A DNA stretch of 64,000 nucleotides from Subtercola frigoramans (GTDB lineage Bacteria; Actinomycetota; Actinomycetes; Actinomycetales; Microbacteriaceae), in assembly GCF_016907385.1 (NCBI RefSeq), contig NZ_JAFBBU010000001.1:2666001-2730000 (forward strand). The letters run 5' to 3'. The notes under the pieces are model-generated. The model was given only the letters and a program-made list of their open reading frames with translations, had not been told where the DNA came from and did no database searches. The translations under genes were made by a program, and so were the position numbers. This document shows, piece after piece, positions 1 to 8,910 of the stretch (positions within the stretch are counted from its first letter, which is position 1; every line of letters begins with the position of its first letter).

Positions 1-706
1 TGGCCACAGCATCCTGCCCGATCATCGCGTCGATGACGAAGAGCACCTCGTCGGGGTCGACGGCCTTGCGGATGTCTGCGGCCTGCTTCATCATGTCGGC
101 ATCGACGCCGAGGCGGCCGGCCGTGTCGACGATGACCACGTCGTACTGCTTGTCGATGGCCCACTTGATCGAGTCTTTGGCGACCTTGACCGGGTTGCCC
201 ACGCCGTTGCCGGGCTCGGGAGCGTAGACCGCAACACCGGCCTGCCCTGCAACGACCTGCAGCTGCTGCACGGCGTTGGGGCGCTGGAGGTCGGCCGCGA
301 CGAGCAGCGGCGTGTGGTTGTCTTTCGCGAGCCACTTCGCCAGCTTGCCGGCGAGGGTCGTCTTACCGGCACCCTGAAGCCCGGCGAGCATGATGATGGT
401 CGGCGGCTTCTTGGCGAAGTTGATGCGCCGGGCCTCACCGCCCAGAATCGCGATGAGCTCCTCGTTGACGATCTGAACGACCTGCTGCGCCGGGTTCAGT
501 GCCTTGTTGACCTCGTCGCCGAGGGCGCGCTCGCGCACCTTGCCGGTGAAGTCCTTGACCACGTCGAGCGCCACGTCAGCATCGAGCAGGGCGCGGCGGA
601 TCTCACGAACGGTACCGTCGACATCGGCCGGGCTCAGCTTGCCCTTCGTGCGGAGGTTGCGAAAGGTGTCCGCTAAGCGGTCAGAAAGGGTTCCGAAAGT
701 TGCCAT
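1..706 (-). CDS. ffh: Signal recognition particle GTPase Ffh, N-terminal part (runs off window)
   Basis: SRP54-type GTPase that binds signal peptides with SRP RNA and delivers ribosomes to FtsY at the membrane. Seen: residues 1–235 only, starting MATFGTLSDRLADTF at the ATG ending at 706, with a GAGGG Shine-Dalgarno just upstream. The N-domain helical bundle is followed by the G1 P-loop GLQGAGKTT near residue 107 and the DTAGR G3 box near 190. The G4/G5 motifs and the methionine-rich M domain lie beyond base 1. It is transcribed in the same direction as ftsY and smc, an order common in actinobacteria. Identity is close to certain; only completeness is unknown. Confidence 0.96.
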   Translation of the reverse strand, partial: MATFGTLSDRLADTFRNLRTKGKLSPADVDGTVREIRRALLDADVALDVVKDFTGKVRERALGDEVNKALNPAQQVVQIVNEELIAILGGEARRINFAKKPPTIIMLAGLQGAGKTTLAGKLAKWLAKDNHTPLLVAADLQRPNAVQQLQVVAGQAGVAVYAPEPGNGVGNPVKVAKDSIKWAIDKQYDVVIVDTAGRLGVDADMMKQAADIRKAVDPDEVLFVIDAMIGQDAVA

Positions 707-733
707 GATCCCTCAATGTTAACTGAAGCCGAT

Positions 734-817
734 GGTTGAATAGCTCCGCCAGGAGCGTATCGAAACCCGCAGCCTCAACGACGTGGTTTCGATACGCAGC
801 TTCGCTGCTACTCAACC
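734..817. repeat. Inverted pair of REP-like palindromic units between ffh and ftsY
   Basis: Two related ~33-bp units face each other. The unit at 785–817 begins GGTTTCGATACGC and ends CTACTCAACC; the unit at 734–767 is the same pattern on the other strand (starts GGTTGAATAGC, ends GTATCGAAACC). The pair could fold into a long hairpin and may act as a transcript end or processing site between ftsY and ffh. Short palindromes of this GGTTTCGATACGC…CTCAACC style are, from general knowledge, frequent in Microbacteriaceae genomes. No other copy was noticed in this window. Confidence 0.75.
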
Positions 818-865
818 GGCGAGAACAGAGCCCAACTCCCGTACAGGGCGCCCGCTGAGTTTGCT

Positions 866-1741
866 TCAGCCGATCAGGTTCTGTACGAAGACGTGCGGCG
901 TGAAGCCGGTGAGGTCATTGATGCCTTCGCCCTGGCCGATGAGCTTGATCGGGATGCCCGTGCGCTCCTGCACCGCGAGCACGAAGCCGGCCTTGGCCGA
1001 GCCGTCAAGCTTGGTCAGCACGAGACCGGTCACTCCGGCGTGCTCGATGAATGCCTCGGCCTGCAGCAGGCCGTTCTGGCCGGTCGTCGCATCGAGCACG
1101 AGCAGCACTTCAGACACCGGCGCCTGCTTCTCGATGACCCGGCGGATCTTGGTGAGCTCATCCATCAGGCCACCCTTGGTCTGCAGGCGGCCAGCAGTGT
1201 CGATGATGGCGATCTCGATGTTGTTGCGCTTCGCGAAATCGACCGTCTGAAAGGCGACCGACGCAGGGTCCTGCCCCTCCTGCTGCGGCCTCACGATCTG
1301 CGCGCCCGCCCGCTCGGCCCAGGTCGCGACCTGCTCGACCGCCGCGGCGCGGAAGGTGTCGGCTGCACCGACGACCACGCTGCGGTTGTAGTTCGCTAGG
1401 AACTTTGCGAATTTGCCGATGGTCGTTGTCTTGCCGACCCCGTTCACGCCGACGACGAGCACGACCGCCGGGCGTTCGGTGAGATTCAGGGTCGAGTCGA
1501 GCTTGGAGAAGCGTTCCTCGAGGGTTTCGCGGAGCATCCGCTGCAGGTCTTTGGGGTCTGTGGTGCTGAAACGTGCGACCTTGGCCCGCAGATCGTCGAC
1601 GATCTGGTCGGTGACGTCGATGCCGAAGTCGGCTGTGATGAGCGCGGTTTCGAGGTCGTCCCAGGTCTCGGCGTCGATCGTGCGCTTCGCGAACATGCCG
1701 CGAAGGGCTCCGGAAAGCGACCAGGGAGTGCGTTCAGCCAT
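866..1741 (-). CDS. ftsY: Signal recognition particle receptor FtsY
   Basis: Membrane-associated GTPase that docks the Ffh/SRP–ribosome complex at the Sec translocon. The 291-residue protein starts MAERTPWSLSGAL and has the NG domain only: helical N domain (1–80), P-loop GVNGVGKTTT near 97, DTAGR near 180 and TKLDGSAKAG near 240. The long acidic A domain of E. coli FtsY is absent, so membrane contact probably relies on the N-terminal amphipathic helix, as known for other short FtsY proteins. It lies between smc and ffh on the same strand. Confidence 0.97.
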   Translation of the reverse strand: MAERTPWSLSGALRGMFAKRTIDAETWDDLETALITADFGIDVTDQIVDDLRAKVARFSTTDPKDLQRMLRETLEERFSKLDSTLNLTERPAVVLVVGVNGVGKTTTIGKFAKFLANYNRSVVVGAADTFRAAAVEQVATWAERAGAQIVRPQQEGQDPASVAFQTVDFAKRNNIEIAIIDTAGRLQTKGGLMDELTKIRRVIEKQAPVSEVLLVLDATTGQNGLLQAEAFIEHAGVTGLVLTKLDGSAKAGFVLAVQERTGIPIKLIGQGEGINDLTGFTPHVFVQNLIG

Positions 1742-1795
1742 GCGACCAGCCTATGGTGCGGGCGGGGTCGACGCTGCCCCGGCTGTGAGCGGGCG

Positions 1796-4700
1796 TCAGG
1801 CGCTGTCTTTCACCCGCTGGCCGATCACGGCCGACACCCCGTCATGCCGCATCGAGACACCGTAGAGCGCGTCGGCGATCTCCATCGTGCGCTTCTGGTG
1901 GGTGATGACGATGAGCTGGGAGGTCTCGCGGAGGTCCTGGAAGATGGTCAGCAGGCGGCCGAGGTTGGCATCGTCGAGGGCTGCTTCGACCTCGTCCATG
2001 ATGTAGAACGGACTGGGGCGCGCCTTGAAGATGGCGATGAGCAGTGCAACCGCCGCGAGCGACCGCTCCCCTCCAGAGAGCAGCGACAGGCGTTCGATCT
2101 TCTTGCCAGCGGGCTTCACCGAGACCTCGACGCCCGTGGTCAGGAGGTCGCCGGGGTCTGTGAGGGAGATGCTGCCGGTGCCGCCGGGAAACAGCACGGG
2201 GAACACCTCGGCGAACGCCGCCTTCGTGTCATTGAAGGCTGCCTCGAAGATGTACTTCATCTTGTCGTCGATCTCGTCGATGATCGTCAGCAGGTCTTTG
2301 CGCGTGTTCGTGAGGTCGGTGAGCTGTTCGGTGAGGAACTTGTGGCGCTGCTCCAACGCGTCGAACTCCTCGAGGGCAAGGGGGTTCACGCGGCCGAGCT
2401 CGCCGAGCATCCGTTCGGCCCTCGCGAGGCGGCGCTTCTGCTCGTCGCGATTGAACGGCACGGTCGGATGCCCGGCAGACGCTTCATCGCCCGAACCACT
2501 GCTGTTCTCTCCCTGCCCGGCCGGCGCCCCGTCGGTGGCGCTGTCGGTTGAACCACTGGCATGGGAGGGCGAGCTGGCGTTGGACGCAGCGGCGGGGCGC
2601 CGGTCGACCCCCACACCATCGACCGGAATGGGTTCGTCAGGCCCGTACTCCGCCACGAGGTCTGCCTCGACGAGGCCAAGCTCCGAGCCCACGCGCTCGA
2701 GCACGCTCGACAGGTGCAGTTTCTTCTCGTAGATCTGCAGTTCGAGACCGTGCACGTTCTCGGTGATGCCCTGGAGCCGCTCGCGAAGCCCCGATTCCTC
2801 GCGGCGCAACTCGGTGAGTTCGGCGTTCTGTTCAGCGCGCTCGGCCTCGCGCTGGGCGAGTTCGAGCCGCGCCACGGTGACCGAGCGGTCGACGGAGTCG
2901 AGCACCTCGGGCAACGCGGTGACCACGGCCGTCGCCGATTCGACCTGCCGGCGACGAATCACGGCCCGCCGCGCGGCCTCCTCTGCCGCGACGCGCTCAG
3001 CCACCCTCTGGCGTTCGAGCTCGGCCACTCTGGCGAGTTCGGCTCGCACGCGTTCGCGCGCCGTTTCAAGCGAAAGTCGCGCCTCGATCTCGCCTTCGCG
3101 GGCGGCCTCGAGTGCGCCGAACAGGTCGTCACGCGAACTCACGTCAAGAATGGGCCGAGGCCGCGAGCGCATCGCCTCGAGTTCGGCGCGCGCCTTCTCG
3201 GCCGCGGCCAGCGCGGTTGCCACAGTCTCCTTGGCGGCGGCACGCGAACGCTCGAGCCGCTCGAACTCGCTGTGGCTCGCGTCGACCTGTGCCTTCAGGC
3301 GAGAGAGCCGTTCCGCTTGGGCGGCGAGGCGCGAATCGAACTCGCGCAGTGCTGAGAGCGCATCCGTTGACTGCTGCTTGGCATTCTGGAGAATGGATCG
3401 CTGCTCGGCCAGCGTTTCGCGGGCACGGTCGATCTCGGTCTTCACAGTCTCGAGCCGGGTCGCCGCCGAGTCGCGCTCGGCCACGAGTTCGAGTCGCGAT
3501 CGTTTCGCGCCGGATCCGCCGCGGAGCACGTACTCGGTGAGCACGTCTCCGCTCTTCGTGATGATCGTGAGCGGGCCGAAGCCGTCGCCGCCGTGCCCGC
3601 GCTGGCCCGCGCCCGCGTGAGTCGTCTGCGCCGAAGTGAGTCCGGCGGAGGCGCCGCTTTCCGGCGCAGCGGCCTCACCATCGGCATCCCTACCGTCGCC
3701 GCCACGCAGGGACGCGTTGGCTGCGGCAACGGCGCCACGCCACGCGGCCCGCGCAGACTCGAGGTCGTCGGCGATGAGCGTCTGCGCCAGGATCGCCCGC
3801 ACACCATCGGGCGCACGCACCACATCGACCGCCCACACGAGCCCCGAGCCCGGCCGCGCGCCCTGCAGCGCGCCGGCCTCTGGCACGTGAGGCCGCTGCG
3901 CCGAGTTGAGTCCGGCCGGCGCGTCGCTCTTCGGCGCAGTGGCCTCACTTTCGCCACCGGAGGGGGCAGCAGCAGCTGCCGAGGCGATGATGACCTCCAC
4001 GCGGCCCATGTCGGCATCGCGGGCCGAGGTGAGCGCAGCGAACGCCGCCTCCGCCGTGTCGGCGAGCACCCCGTCGGCCAGCGACCCCAGCGCAGCAGCG
4101 ATCGCGGCCTCGAACCCCGGCGTCACCTGCACGTGCTCCGCCACGAGGCCCCGGATGCCCGGCAATCCCGACCCGGCGAGCTCACTCGAGCCGTCTTTCT
4201 GCCCGAGCGCCATCGACAGTGCACTCGTCTTACCCGCCAAAGCGTCTCGTTCACGTTCGAGCGTGTGCAGGGCATCCCGGAGCTGTTCGATCTCGGCCTC
4301 GGCCTCGAACACGGCGGCCTGCGCGAACTCGTACGCCTCGTCGAGATCGGTAGCGCCCGCGTCGGTCGTCGTGGCCTCGGCGTCGAGGGCGGCGAACTCC
4401 ATCTGCAGCCGGCCGCGGCGCTCGAAGGCCGCATCGAGGGCGTTCTGCTGGCGCAGGTCTTCGCCACGAACGGCCGCGAGCCGCGAATTGGCCGACTCGA
4501 GCTGGCCGGTGAGTTTCGAGATCTCGAGATCGTGTTTCGACACGAGCGCGCTCTGCACGGCGATCTGCTCGTCCACGGCGTCGAGCGACTGCCGCACGGC
4601 CAGCGTCGCGGCACCGGCATCGCGCCAGCCCTGTTCGGCCGCAGCCACCCGTTCGGCGAGGCGCTTGGCCTCCTCCTGCGCGTCGGCGACCATGCTTGCG

Positions 4701-5677
4701 GTCACCCCGGGCCCGTTCGACGCCGTCTCCGCCTCGGAGCCGAGCAGCGCGAGCCGCTGGTTCGCCAGCGTGTAGAGGCCGCGCAGCCGCTCCTGCACAG
4801 ACTCGAGCCCGAAGGCCGTTCGCCGGGCGAAGTCGACCGCATCGCCCACCTGCGCCTGCTCGATGCGGTTGATGCGCAACTGGTTCTGTTCGAGGCGCTC
4901 CTGCAGCACAATCCGTTCGGTTCGCCGTTCGTTCTCGCTGCGGGAGTGGTCGTCGAGGGCGGCTCGCAGCGTGACCACTTCGTCTGCCAGGAGGCGGGCG
5001 CGGGCATCCCGAACGATCGCTGCGATGCCCTGTGCCTCTTTGGCGACCTCGGCTTGCCGCCCCAGCGGCTTGAGCTGCCTGCGGATCTCGCCAGCGAGGT
5101 CGCTCAGCCGGGTGAGGTTCGCCTGCATGGCCTCGAGCTTGCGCTGCGTCTTCTCCTTGCGGCGGCGATGCTTCAGGATGCCCGCGGCCTCCTCGATGAA
5201 ACCACGCCGCCCCTCGGGCGTGGCGTGCAGCACGGCGTCGAGCTGCCCCTGCCCGACGATGACGTGCATCTCTCTGCCCAGACCGGAATCGCTCAGCAGT
5301 TCCTGCACGTCGAGCAGCCGGCAGGAGTCGCCGTTGATGGCGTACTCGCTGCCGCCGTTGCGGAACAGGGTGCGACTGATCGTCACCTCGGAGTAGTCGA
5401 TCGGCAGCGCGCCGTCGGCGTTGTCGATGGTGAGGATGACCTCGGCGCGGCCGAGCGGGCCCCGGGTGGAGGTGCCGGCGAAGATGACGTCTTCCATCTT
5501 GCCGCCGCGGAGGGTCTTGACACCCTGTTCGCCCATGACCCAGGCCAGGGCATCCACTACGTTGCTCTTGCCAGAGCCGTTCGGCCCGATGACGCAGGTG
5601 ACGCCGGTTTCGAACGCGAATGTGGTCGGCTGAGCGAAGGACTTGAACCCCTTGAGGGTCAGGCTCTTCAGGTACAC
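1796..5677 (-). CDS. smc: Chromosome segregation ATPase SMC, with hinge-region inserts
   Basis: Condensin ATPase that works with ScpA/ScpB in chromosome organisation. The GTG at 5677 (VYLKSLTLKGFKSF) is the chosen start: GAGAGGG lies just upstream and the family N-terminus begins there, although the frame stays open much further upstream. At 1293 residues it is about 100 longer than usual. Walker A GPNGSGKSN is near residue 35; two coiled-coil arms flank the hinge (~500–700); the C-terminal head carries LSGGER and Walker B YIMDEVEAALDDAN. The extra length includes Ala/Gly/Ser-rich inserts in the hinge region, partly encoded by two copies of a 62-bp palindrome, plus a low-complexity stretch rich in Ser/Gly/Ala in the C-terminal coil (DNA about 2480–2600). 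Confidence 0.96.
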   Translation of the reverse strand: MYLKSLTLKGFKSFAQPTTFAFETGVTCVIGPNGSGKSNVVDALAWVMGEQGVKTLRGGKMEDVIFAGTSTRGPLGRAEVILTIDNADGALPIDYSEVTISRTLFRNGGSEYAINGDSCRLLDVQELLSDSGLGREMHVIVGQGQLDAVLHATPEGRRGFIEEAAGILKHRRRKEKTQRKLEAMQANLTRLSDLAGEIRRQLKPLGRQAEVAKEAQGIAAIVRDARARLLADEVVTLRAALDDHSRSENERRTERIVLQERLEQNQLRINRIEQAQVGDAVDFARRTAFGLESVQERLRGLYTLANQRLALLGSEAETASNGPGVTASMVADAQEEAKRLAERVAAAEQGWRDAGAATLAVRQSLDAVDEQIAVQSALVSKHDLEISKLTGQLESANSRLAAVRGEDLRQQNALDAAFERRGRLQMEFAALDAEATTTDAGATDLDEAYEFAQAAVFEAEAEIEQLRDALHTLERERDALAGKTSALSMALGQKDGSSELAGSGLPGIRGLVAEHVQVTPGFEAAIAAALGSLADGVLADTAEAAFAALTSARDADMGRVEVIIASAAAAAPSGGESEATAPKSDAPAGLNSAQRPHVPEAGALQGARPGSGLVWAVDVVRAPDGVRAILAQTLIADDLESARAAWRGAVAAANASLRGGDGRDADGEAAAPESGASAGLTSAQTTHAGAGQRGHGGDGFGPLTIITKSGDVLTEYVLRGGSGAKRSRLELVAERDSAATRLETVKTEIDRARETLAEQRSILQNAKQQSTDALSALREFDSRLAAQAERLSRLKAQVDASHSEFERLERSRAAAKETVATALAAAEKARAELEAMRSRPRPILDVSSRDDLFGALEAAREGEIEARLSLETARERVRAELARVAELERQRVAERVAAEEAARRAVIRRRQVESATAVVTALPEVLDSVDRSVTVARLELAQREAERAEQNAELTELRREESGLRERLQGITENVHGLELQIYEKKLHLSSVLERVGSELGLVEADLVAEYGPDEPIPVDGVGVDRRPAAASNASSPSHASGSTDSATDGAPAGQGENSSGSGDEASAGHPTVPFNRDEQKRRLARAERMLGELGRVNPLALEEFDALEQRHKFLTEQLTDLTNTRKDLLTIIDEIDDKMKYIFEAAFNDTKAAFAEVFPVLFPGGTGSISLTDPGDLLTTGVEVSVKPAGKKIERLSLLSGGERSLAAVALLIAIFKARPSPFYIMDEVEAALDDANLGRLLTIFQDLRETSQLIVITHQKRTMEIADALYGVSMRHDGVSAVIGQRVKDSA
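3617..3678. repeat. 62-bp palindromic repeat inside smc, copy 1
   Basis: The left arm starts GTGAGTCGTCTGCGCCG and the right arm ends CGGCGCAGCGGCCTCAC, nearly reverse complements of each other. It is read in frame through SMC as a peptide containing GEAAAPESGASAGLTSAQ. It has the same length, orientation and reading phase as the copy at 3887–3948. This resembles an inserted REP-like element tolerated in the flexible hinge insert. Confidence 0.8.
3887..3948. repeat. 62-bp palindromic repeat inside smc, copy 2
   Basis: Arms GTGAGGCCGCTGCGCCGA and TCGGCGCAGTGGCCTCAC pair at 17 of 18 positions. It is translated in the smc frame as SEATAPKSDAPAGLNSAQ, matching the copy-1 peptide. It sits 208 bp from copy 1 in the same orientation. 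Confidence 0.8.
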
Positions 5678-5813
5678 CGGCGACCCTCTCGTGTGGCTCT
5701 CGTGATTCTCGCGTCTAGTTGCTGGGTCTACGGTACCCAACCCTGCCGGTTCTTCAGCCCTGTGACGCGGCGGCGCGGCGGGTCGAGCCGTCTGCCCGGG
5801 CCCAGCCGCCGCC

Positions 5814-5893
5814 GTGCCACCACGGATTCGTCCACACGCGGTGCCACGTGCAGACTGCACGCGATGTCGCCCGTGGACGAATCCGTGGCGCAC
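5814..5893. repeat. Long inverted repeat upstream of smc/moeZ
   Basis: The arm at 5814–5835 (GTGCCACCACGGATTCGTCC…) pairs with 5873–5893 (GTGGACGAATCCGTGGCGCAC) across a ~37-bp loop that is itself GC-rich (CCACGTGCAGACTGCACGCG). This would form a stable cruciform or RNA hairpin. Confidence 0.75.
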
Positions 5894-5895
5894 CC

Positions 5896-6026
5896 GAGCC
5901 GGTCCGGTCGCGCACACGAGCCGAGTCGGTGGCGCGCGCGAGCAGGCTCGGTGGCGCGCGCGAGCAGGTTCGGTCGCGGGCACGAGCAGGTTCGGTCGCG
6001 GGCACGAGCCGGCTCGGGCACGCGCC
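5896..6026. repeat. 22-bp tandem repeat, about six units
   Basis: Successive units start GAGC at 5896, 5918, 5940, 5962, 5984 and 6006 with consensus GAGCAGGTTCGGTCGCGGGC plus two bases. The units at 5962 and 5984 are identical; the others differ at a few positions and the last is partial. The array ends about 20 bp before the moeZ start codon, so copy number could affect its promoter or leader. Confidence 0.85.
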
Positions 6027-6047
6027 GCGGGTTTAGGGTTGGGGGTT

Positions 6048-7448
6048 ATGGCACGCACACCCCTCGTCGCCCCCGGCCCCGAGCTCACCCCCGACGAACT
6101 CGAGCGGTACTCCCGCCAGATCCGGCTGCCACAGATCGGGCTCGAAGGCCAGCGCCGGCTCAAGGGTGCGCGGGTGCTCGTGCTCGGCGCGGGTGGCCTG
6201 GGGTCGCCGGTTCTGCTGTATCTCGCCGGCGCAGGGGTCGGCACGATCGGCATTGTGGATGATGATGCCGTCGATGTTTCGAACCTGCAGCGGCAGATCA
6301 TCCATTCGGCCTCGGCGGTCGGCACGTCGAAGGCCCGCTCGGCGCGCGCGGCGATCCAGCGACTCAACCCGCTTGTCGTTGTGGAGGTGCATGAGGTTCG
6401 GCTCGACGGGGGGAACGCGGCCCGCATTCTGTCGGGATACGACCTGGTGATCGACGGGACCGACAATTTCAGCACGCGATACCTGGCGAATGACACGGCG
6501 GCCCTGCTGGGGATGCCGTACATCTGGGGGTCGGTGTTGCGGTTCGACGGGCAGATGTCGGTGTTCTGGCAGCGGGCAGGAGATGTTGGCGCTGGCCGCG
6601 GAGTCACCCTTCGCGACCTCTACCCCTCGCCGCCGGCCGACGACGAACTCGAGTCGTGTTCGGTCGCGGGCGTGCTCGGGCCGCTCTGCGCCACGATCGG
6701 GGCCGCCATGGCTACCGAGGCCCTGAAGCTGATCGCCGGTTTCGGGGAGCCGATGATCGGGCGCGTTCTGGTGGTGGATGCCCTCGACGGCTCGCAAACG
6801 CAGGTACCGTTCCGTGCGGCCGAGCCCCACGCCACCGCCCCTGCCGCGGCGTCAGCGACGGCCGGCACCTCAGCCCCAGACGCAGACCCGGACTCGGACT
6901 CTGTGTCGGCTTTGGCGCCTGCTGCGACCTCGGGTTCGGCACCTCCGGCCGGCTCGGGCTCGGGTTCGGCGCCTGAGGCCACGTCGGGCTCGGGCTCGGC
7001 TTCAGACTCTCGCCCTGCCTCGAACTCAGGCCTGGGCCCGGCACCCGCGGCTGCGTCGAGCCCGGCCCCGACGACGCGCCCGCATCGCGCTGCCGCGCCG
7101 AGCCCGGCTCCTGCCGCCCCCTCGATCACCGTCGCCCAGCTCGCCGACCGCCTCGCGGCCCGCAACCTGGGAACAGACGACTTCGTGCTCGTCGACGTGC
7201 GGGAGCCCTGGGAGTACGAATTCGTCTCCATCGAGGGTGCAGTGCTCCTCCCCCTGGCGAACCTGCTCTCCGACCAGGCGCGTGACCTCCTCATGGGCGA
7301 GCAGGTTCTCGTTCACTGCCACCACGACACCCGGTCTCGCTACGCCCGCGAAGTCATGCTGCAGTCGGGCTACACCGATGTGACCTTCGTCGAGGGCGGC
7401 ATCGACGCATGGGCAGCGACTATCGACCCCGAGCTGCCGCGCTACTGA
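6048..7448 (+). CDS. moeZ: MoeZ-like E1 adenylyltransferase fused to rhodanese
   Basis: Activates the C-terminal Gly-Gly of MoaD/ThiS-like sulfur carriers by adenylation, then supplies sulfur through its rhodanese domain. The 466-residue protein starts MARTPLVAPGPELTPDELERY; the frame is open upstream, but only through repeat DNA. The E1 domain shows RYSRQIRLPQIG, nucleotide loop GAGGLGSP, DGTDNF and the active-site region ESCSVAGVLG. A ~90-residue Ala/Ser/Pro/Gly linker separates it from a rhodanese domain (LVDVREPWEYE) with active-site loop CHHDTR. The protein resembles mycobacterial MoeZR. The neighbouring moaD (ends GG) is a likely partner. Confidence 0.93.
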   Translation: MARTPLVAPGPELTPDELERYSRQIRLPQIGLEGQRRLKGARVLVLGAGGLGSPVLLYLAGAGVGTIGIVDDDAVDVSNLQRQIIHSASAVGTSKARSARAAIQRLNPLVVVEVHEVRLDGGNAARILSGYDLVIDGTDNFSTRYLANDTAALLGMPYIWGSVLRFDGQMSVFWQRAGDVGAGRGVTLRDLYPSPPADDELESCSVAGVLGPLCATIGAAMATEALKLIAGFGEPMIGRVLVVDALDGSQTQVPFRAAEPHATAPAAASATAGTSAPDADPDSDSVSALAPAATSGSAPPAGSGSGSAPEATSGSGSASDSRPASNSGLGPAPAAASSPAPTTRPHRAAAPSPAPAAPSITVAQLADRLAARNLGTDDFVLVDVREPWEYEFVSIEGAVLLPLANLLSDQARDLLMGEQVLVHCHHDTRSRYAREVMLQSGYTDVTFVEGGIDAWAATIDPELPRY

Positions 7449-7486
7449 AGAGAATGACGGTTGCTCGGCCGCCGGTGAGCCTGCCG

Positions 7487-8550
7487 TCACCCTCCGTATC
7501 GGTGGAACGCTCGCAGCCAGTATTCTTCGCTTCCGGTGAGACCAGCGCGCAGGCCCGAGCCACCGATCTGAAGCGCCACTCCAACCCAGCTCGCCAGACC
7601 ACCACTGTCTGGGGTCCGCCCCAGGTAACTTTCGTACATCAGACTCACCCGCTCACTGATGGTCTCCGTTGAATCCCAGAATCGCGAAATGACCCAGTCT
7701 CGACCGTTCTGCGCGGCGAGCTTCGACCAGAAGTCCTGATCGGCCTGGTTTGCCTCACGATGCAACAGTGTCTGTAGAGCGACCTAGTGAACGACGGATT
7801 GGTGCCGCCGTGCTGAAGGAAGTACTCCTGTGATGCGTAGAAGGACGTCTCGATATCGTCTGGTGTCAAGCGACCCTGCTGCATCCAATGCAGCCAGTCG
7901 GCTCGGCCAGAACCGTCTGCCCCACGCCCGAGGATGCTCTGGTAGGCATTGTCGATTCGGATGAGTCGATACTCATCGCTGTTCACGAAGCCGGCCGAGA
8001 TCGCGCCCCGAGGCGCACCCTGCGTAAGCCTGTCGACCCAACCGTTGGTCTCGTCCGCCGAGGGAAATCTGCCGAGATAGTCCTGATAAAGCGATGTCAC
8101 ATACCCCTGATTGTGACTGCGCTCGGCGCTGGACAAGTTGATGAACAGGTAGGGACTTCTGCCGGCCGAAACGACGATCGGAGTCGCGGACTGGATCGTG
8201 TTCTCCCGTTCGAACCAGACCGAATTCGGCACGTCAGGGTCTGCGCTCGGCAGATTCCGATATGCGCGAAGCGTGTAACTACCCTGTTCCACATTCTGGA
8301 AAGCCCAGTAGCCAGTGTCGGTGTACTCCGATTGGACAAGCGTTCCGTCGAGCTGGTACAGGCTCACTGTGCCGGGCAAGAGGTTCCCGATTCCGTCGTA
8401 GAACGAACCCGTCACACTCCCTGTGATGCTCGCCTCGACTGTAGCGGGCCGGTGCGCTGCCATTGCGGGTGTCGCAAGCGTCACCGAGGCGACCACTGCC
8501 AACAGGGCCATTCTGATGGCTCCCGCACGAGAACCCATTCGTCGAATCAT
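7487..8550 (-). pseudogene. Secreted DUF4214 repeat protein, frameshifted
   Basis: Exported protein of unknown function. The ATG at 8550 begins a signal peptide (basic MIRRMGSRAG, hydrophobic core, cleavage after ATPAMA). A carboxypeptidase-regulatory-like beta domain (~35–110) follows, then DUF4214 repeats with LYQDYLGRFPSADE and ILGRGADGSGRADW and the recurring SDEY/SQEY turn. Near 7775–7790 the reading frame breaks: one base is missing, so NPSFTRSLYR should continue as LLHREANQADQDFW, which is encoded in another frame down to 7487 and carries a third repeat (SYLGRTPDSGGLASW). It is a true pseudogene, a phase-variable gene or a sequencing error. It is convergent with moeZ. Confidence 0.8.
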
Positions 8551-8636
8551 GCTGCCAATGATCTCATCGAAGGCGACGCAGTCCGACAACCGGTCTACCC
8601 ACGCAACTCGCGCAGCTGGGGCACAGCTGCCCGGGC

Positions 8637-8879
8637 TCAGCCGCCGGCGAAGGGGGGCAGAACGTCGAGGGTGTCGCCGGGGTGGACGAGGGCCGCGCGA
8701 TCGGTGGTCGTGACGCCGTTCAGCAGAAAGGTGCTGCGCGCGAAGACGGGAGCCGAGCCGAACGGGGTGCTGTCGAGCAGGGCCTGGATCGAGCATCCGG
8801 AGCCCAAGCCGGGCAATGGGCGCACCTCTTCGCCGGCACCGGCCGCCGCTTTGGCCGCCGCGAAATAGCGAACGGTCAC
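8637..8879 (-). CDS. moaD: Molybdopterin synthase small subunit MoaD
   Basis: Ubiquitin-fold sulfur carrier; its C-terminal thiocarboxylate provides sulfur for molybdopterin. The GTG at 8879 was chosen because a perfect GGAGGT sits 9 nt upstream and it gives an 80-residue protein, the normal length; an in-frame ATG at 9038 would add a low-complexity tail encoded by tandem repeats. The protein starts (M)TVRYFAAAKAAAGAGEEV and ends DVLPPFAGG, with the required Gly-Gly. It lies downstream of moaA in the same direction. Confidence 0.92.
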   Translation of the reverse strand: MTVRYFAAAKAAAGAGEEVRPLPGLGSGCSIQALLDSTPFGSAPVFARSTFLLNGVTTTDRAALVHPGDTLDVLPPFAGG

Positions 8880-8910
8880 GACCGGAACACCTCCACGCGT
8901 GTCCACCGGG

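Larger units (their letters stand above)
5678..6047. other. Intergenic smc/moeZ region with hairpin and tandem array
   Basis: This 370-bp gap between divergent smc and moeZ holds no convincing gene. It contains a 21–22-bp inverted repeat (5814–5835 with 5873–5893, arms around CACGGATTCGTCCAC) and a 22-bp tandem array from 5896. Long frames open through it on both strands reflect repeat structure and high GC, not protein-like sequence. Confidence 0.6.

Noticed and set aside
3593..6262. Plus-strand frame of 889 codons opposite smc
   Set aside because: Shadow of a high-GC gene; no domain resemblance, and smc is unambiguous.
5678..6607. N-terminal extension of the smc reading frame
   Set aside because: The 310 extra residues read as Pro/Ala/Arg repeats across tandem DNA and an opposing gene; the family start with Shine-Dalgarno is at 5677.
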